NCBI GenBank assembly: GCA_024640585.1
Contig: JAHEEQ010000124.1
Location: 1 to 7,475 of the forward strand
Source of the DNA: Micrococcales bacterium
GTDB taxonomy: Bacteria; Actinomycetota; Actinomycetes; S36-B12; UBA5976
DNA length: 7,475 bases
Direction of reading: 5' to 3'
Part shown: one piece after another, positions 5,634 to 7,475 of the stretch
How positions within the stretch are numbered: position 1 is the stretch's first letter
Layout of the letters: every line of letters begins with the position of its first letter
The notes under the pieces: model-generated
Told to the model about the DNA's origin: nothing
Seen by the model: the letters and a program-made list of their open reading frames with translations, nothing else
Databases searched by the model: none
Translations under genes and position numbers: made by a program

Positions 5634-7475
5634 TGCCTAATCAGGTCGATCTTGTTGTAACAGGAATGACCTGTTCGTCTTGTGCACACCGAATCGAACG
5701 CAAACTCAACAAACTTGAAGATGTAACAGCTTCAGTCAATTATGCAACTGGAATTGCGCATGTCGAGTACGGAAAAGATATAGAAATAGATCAACTAATC
5801 GAAACAGTTGATAAAGCAGGTTACAACGCTATTGCTCCTAATCCTTTGCTAGATGAACAAGTTGCGCATTGGGAAAAAGAACACGAAACCGATTTATTTC
5901 GTCGGTGGGTAATCGGTGCATTTTTAGCTTTACCAATTTTCATTGTTGCGATGTTTGATTCACTGCAATTTTCAAACTGGCAGTTGTTTGCATTGATCTT
6001 TTCGCTTCCGGTTGTGACTTGGACCGCATGGCCACTTCATCGTGCTATGTTGACAAATGCACAACATCAATCCACAACTATGGATACTTTGGTGAGCTTG
6101 GGTGTAATAACTTCATATATAGGCTCGATCTATCAATTTGTTTCAGTGAGTGGTCACCATGAACCGCATCTATATATTGATGTAGCTGCTGTGGTGCCTG
6201 TTTTTGTAGTCCTGGGAAGATGGCTCGAATCACGCAATAAACGTCAAGCAAGTTCAGCCCTTCGTGCAATTGCAAATGCGACACCCAAAACTGCAATGGT
6301 CTTCCGCGAGAATTCTTGGATTGAAATTGACCTCTCAGAAATACATGAAGGTGAACTCGTCCTAGTCGCACCTGAATCAACTATTGCGGTTGATGGCACA
6401 GTAAATTCAGGAAATTCCACTGTAGATATTTCGATGTTAACCGGTGAATCCAAGCCAGTTTCGGTATCTCCTGGAACGCAGGTTTTTGCAGGCACCTTGA
6501 ATTTGGATGGCCGAGTTGAAGTAACTGTCACCTCTGCAGGTGCGCGGACGAAGATTGCACAAATTGCGTCACTTGTGGCAGCAGCCCAAAGTGCAAAAGC
6601 TCAAATAGCTCGTCTGGCAGACCGCATCAGTGCCGTTTTTGTTCCTACAGTTTTAGTAATCACACTTTTAACTGGGATTTCGTGGTGGTTTTACGATTCA
6701 TCGCGCACAGTCGATGTGATGATTGCAGTTTTAGTTATTGCCTGTCCGTGTGCACTTGGACTCGCAACACCAACTGCATTAGTAGTCGGTTCGGGCAGAG
6801 CGGCGCGCCTCGGAATACTCATTTCCGGTCCAGAAGTATTTGAACAAAGCACGAATATTGATTCCATAATTTTCGACAAGACTGGAACTTTGACCACGGG
6901 GAAGATGACAGTTTCTGAGATCTCGGTAGCGGATGAGAATTTGGGTTTATTGAAATCACTAGCACTTACAAATCAACATCCCGTCTCAATCGCGATTGCA
7001 AATGCAATAAATACAGCCTCAGTGGAAATTTCCGAGATTCAAATGGTGCCAGGACTTGGAGTTCGAGCCAAGTTCGATGGAATTACTGTTGAACTTGGAA
7101 GTTCACGAATCCACAACCAGGCGTCAACTTCTAGCAATACCGAAAGTTTCCTTTATATAGCTGGTATAGCAAAAGGTAGCGTCAAACTCACTGACACATT
7201 GAATCTTGGTGTTGAAAAAGTAATTAGCAAACTCAAAGCTAAAGGTATCTCGGTAATTGTTGCGACCGGAGACACATCAAGCAATGCAGAAGAGCAAATT
7301 TCTAAATTGCGAATCGACAGATATATTTCTAGTTGCTCTCCTGAACAAAAATTGGAACTCGTCAAAGAGTTGCAGGCTCAGGGTCACAAAGTCGCAATGG
7401 TCGGCGATGGAACAAATGACGCACCGGCACTTGCGCAAGCTGACATGAGCATTGCAATTGGAACCGGTACAGATG
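5633..7475 (+). CDS. copA: Copper-exporting P1B-type ATPase CopA, N-terminal 614 residues; 3' end outside window
   Basis: A membrane pump that uses ATP to export Cu(I) from the cytosol. The frame opens at ATG 5633, overlapping the copZ stop, with AGGTG at 5624-5628 as ribosome site, and is still open at the right edge. A single N-terminal HMA domain (about 5-66) carries MTCSSC (12-17). Membrane segments lie near 92-109, 116-133, 151-172, 181-199, 331-352 and 361-386, the last with the ion-binding CPC (371-373). Catalytic motifs: TGES (270-273) in the actuator domain, phosphorylated D415 in DKTGT, the P1B His-Pro pair H449-P450 (here in NQHP), TGD (545-547), and [10 protein letters not shown] (591-600). 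All are intact; GDGTND replaces the commoner GDGIND. The CPC motif and the neighbouring CopZ indicate Cu(I), but the transmembrane helices 7-8 that confirm the P1B-1 subtype are outside the window. Only about the last 80-130 residues should be missing. Confidence 0.94.
   Translation, partial: MPNQVDLVVTGMTCSSCAHRIERKLNKLEDVTASVNYATGIAHVEYGKDIEIDQLIETVDKAGYNAIAPNPLLDEQVAHWEKEHETDLFRRWVIGAFLALPIFIVAMFDSLQFSNWQLFALIFSLPVVTWTAWPLHRAMLTNAQHQSTTMDTLVSLGVITSYIGSIYQFVSVSGHHEPHLYIDVAAVVPVFVVLGRWLESRNKRQASSALRAIANATPKTAMVFRENSWIEIDLSEIHEGELVLVAPESTIAVDGTVNSGNSTVDISMLTGESKPVSVSPGTQVFAGTLNLDGRVEVTVTSAGARTKIAQIASLVAAAQSAKAQIARLADRISAVFVPTVLVITLLTGISWWFYDSSRTVDVMIAVLVIACPCALGLATPTALVVGSGRAARLGILISGPEVFEQSTNIDSIIFDKTGTLTTGKMTVSEISVADENLGLLKSLALTNQHPVSIAIANAINTASVEISEIQMVPGLGVRAKFDGITVELGSSRIHNQASTSSNTESFLYIAGIAKGSVKLTDTLNLGVEKVISKLKAKGISVIVATGDTSSNAEEQISKLRIDRYISSCSPEQKLELVKELQAQGHKVAMVGDGTNDAPALAQADMSIAIGTGTD

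Noticed and set aside
6078..7448. Several 60-100-residue frames on both strands inside the copA region
   Set aside because: All lie within the continuous CopA frame, whose motifs run from the HMA domain to GDGTND; they are shadows.

Overview
The window looks like a stretch of the near-origin (oriC/parAB) cell-envelope cluster of an actinobacterium with a compact, AT-rich genome. The gene order murJ - trxB - trxA - cwlM is an actinobacterial signature. The cwlM product has clear CwlM hallmarks: two peptidoglycan-binding repeats, no signal peptide and a degenerate amidase domain. Low GC for an actinobacterium, near-zero intergenic distances and overlapping start/stop codons suggest a streamlined lineage such as the freshwater acI/Nanopelagicales group. 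That taxonomic guess is inference; no rRNA or other marker is present.

Layout. (1) Positions 2-550 encode the C-terminal 182 residues of the lipid II flippase MurJ, whose 5' part is outside the window. (2) Positions 599-1895 carry trxB and trxA, a complete NADPH-driven thioredoxin system. (3) Positions 1904-2920 encode a CwlM-like pseudo-amidase. (4) Positions 2926-3054 on the minus strand hold a previously easy-to-miss gene for a 42-residue single-helix membrane protein, tail-to-tail with cwlM. (5) A 119-bp divergent regulatory region (3055-3173) separates it from a second plus-strand operon. (6) Positions 3174-7475 hold a tightly packed operon: a PLP aminotransferase of the MocR/2-aminoadipate type, a D-Ala-D-Ala ligase-family enzyme, a CopZ-like copper chaperone, and the first 614 residues of a CopA-type P1B ATPase that runs off the right edge.

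Functional themes. Two envelope-building steps, lipid II flipping (MurJ) and D-Ala-D-Ala ligation (Ddl), flank a regulator (CwlM) that in mycobacteria controls MurA and interacts with MurJ. Thiol redox (Trx) and copper handling (CopZ/CopA) are interleaved. The most notable points are: the amidase domain has lost three of four canonical zinc/catalytic residues; CwlM and MurJ both lack the C-terminal extensions that carry Ser/Thr-kinase regulation in mycobacteria; an unannotated small membrane protein gene is present; two genes have Shine-Dalgarno sequences buried in inverted repeats; and copper export is translationally linked to an aminotransferase and a Ddl, with no internal spacer for its own promoter. 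I see no mobile elements, CRISPR arrays or RNA genes, and nothing I would call a wholly new system.
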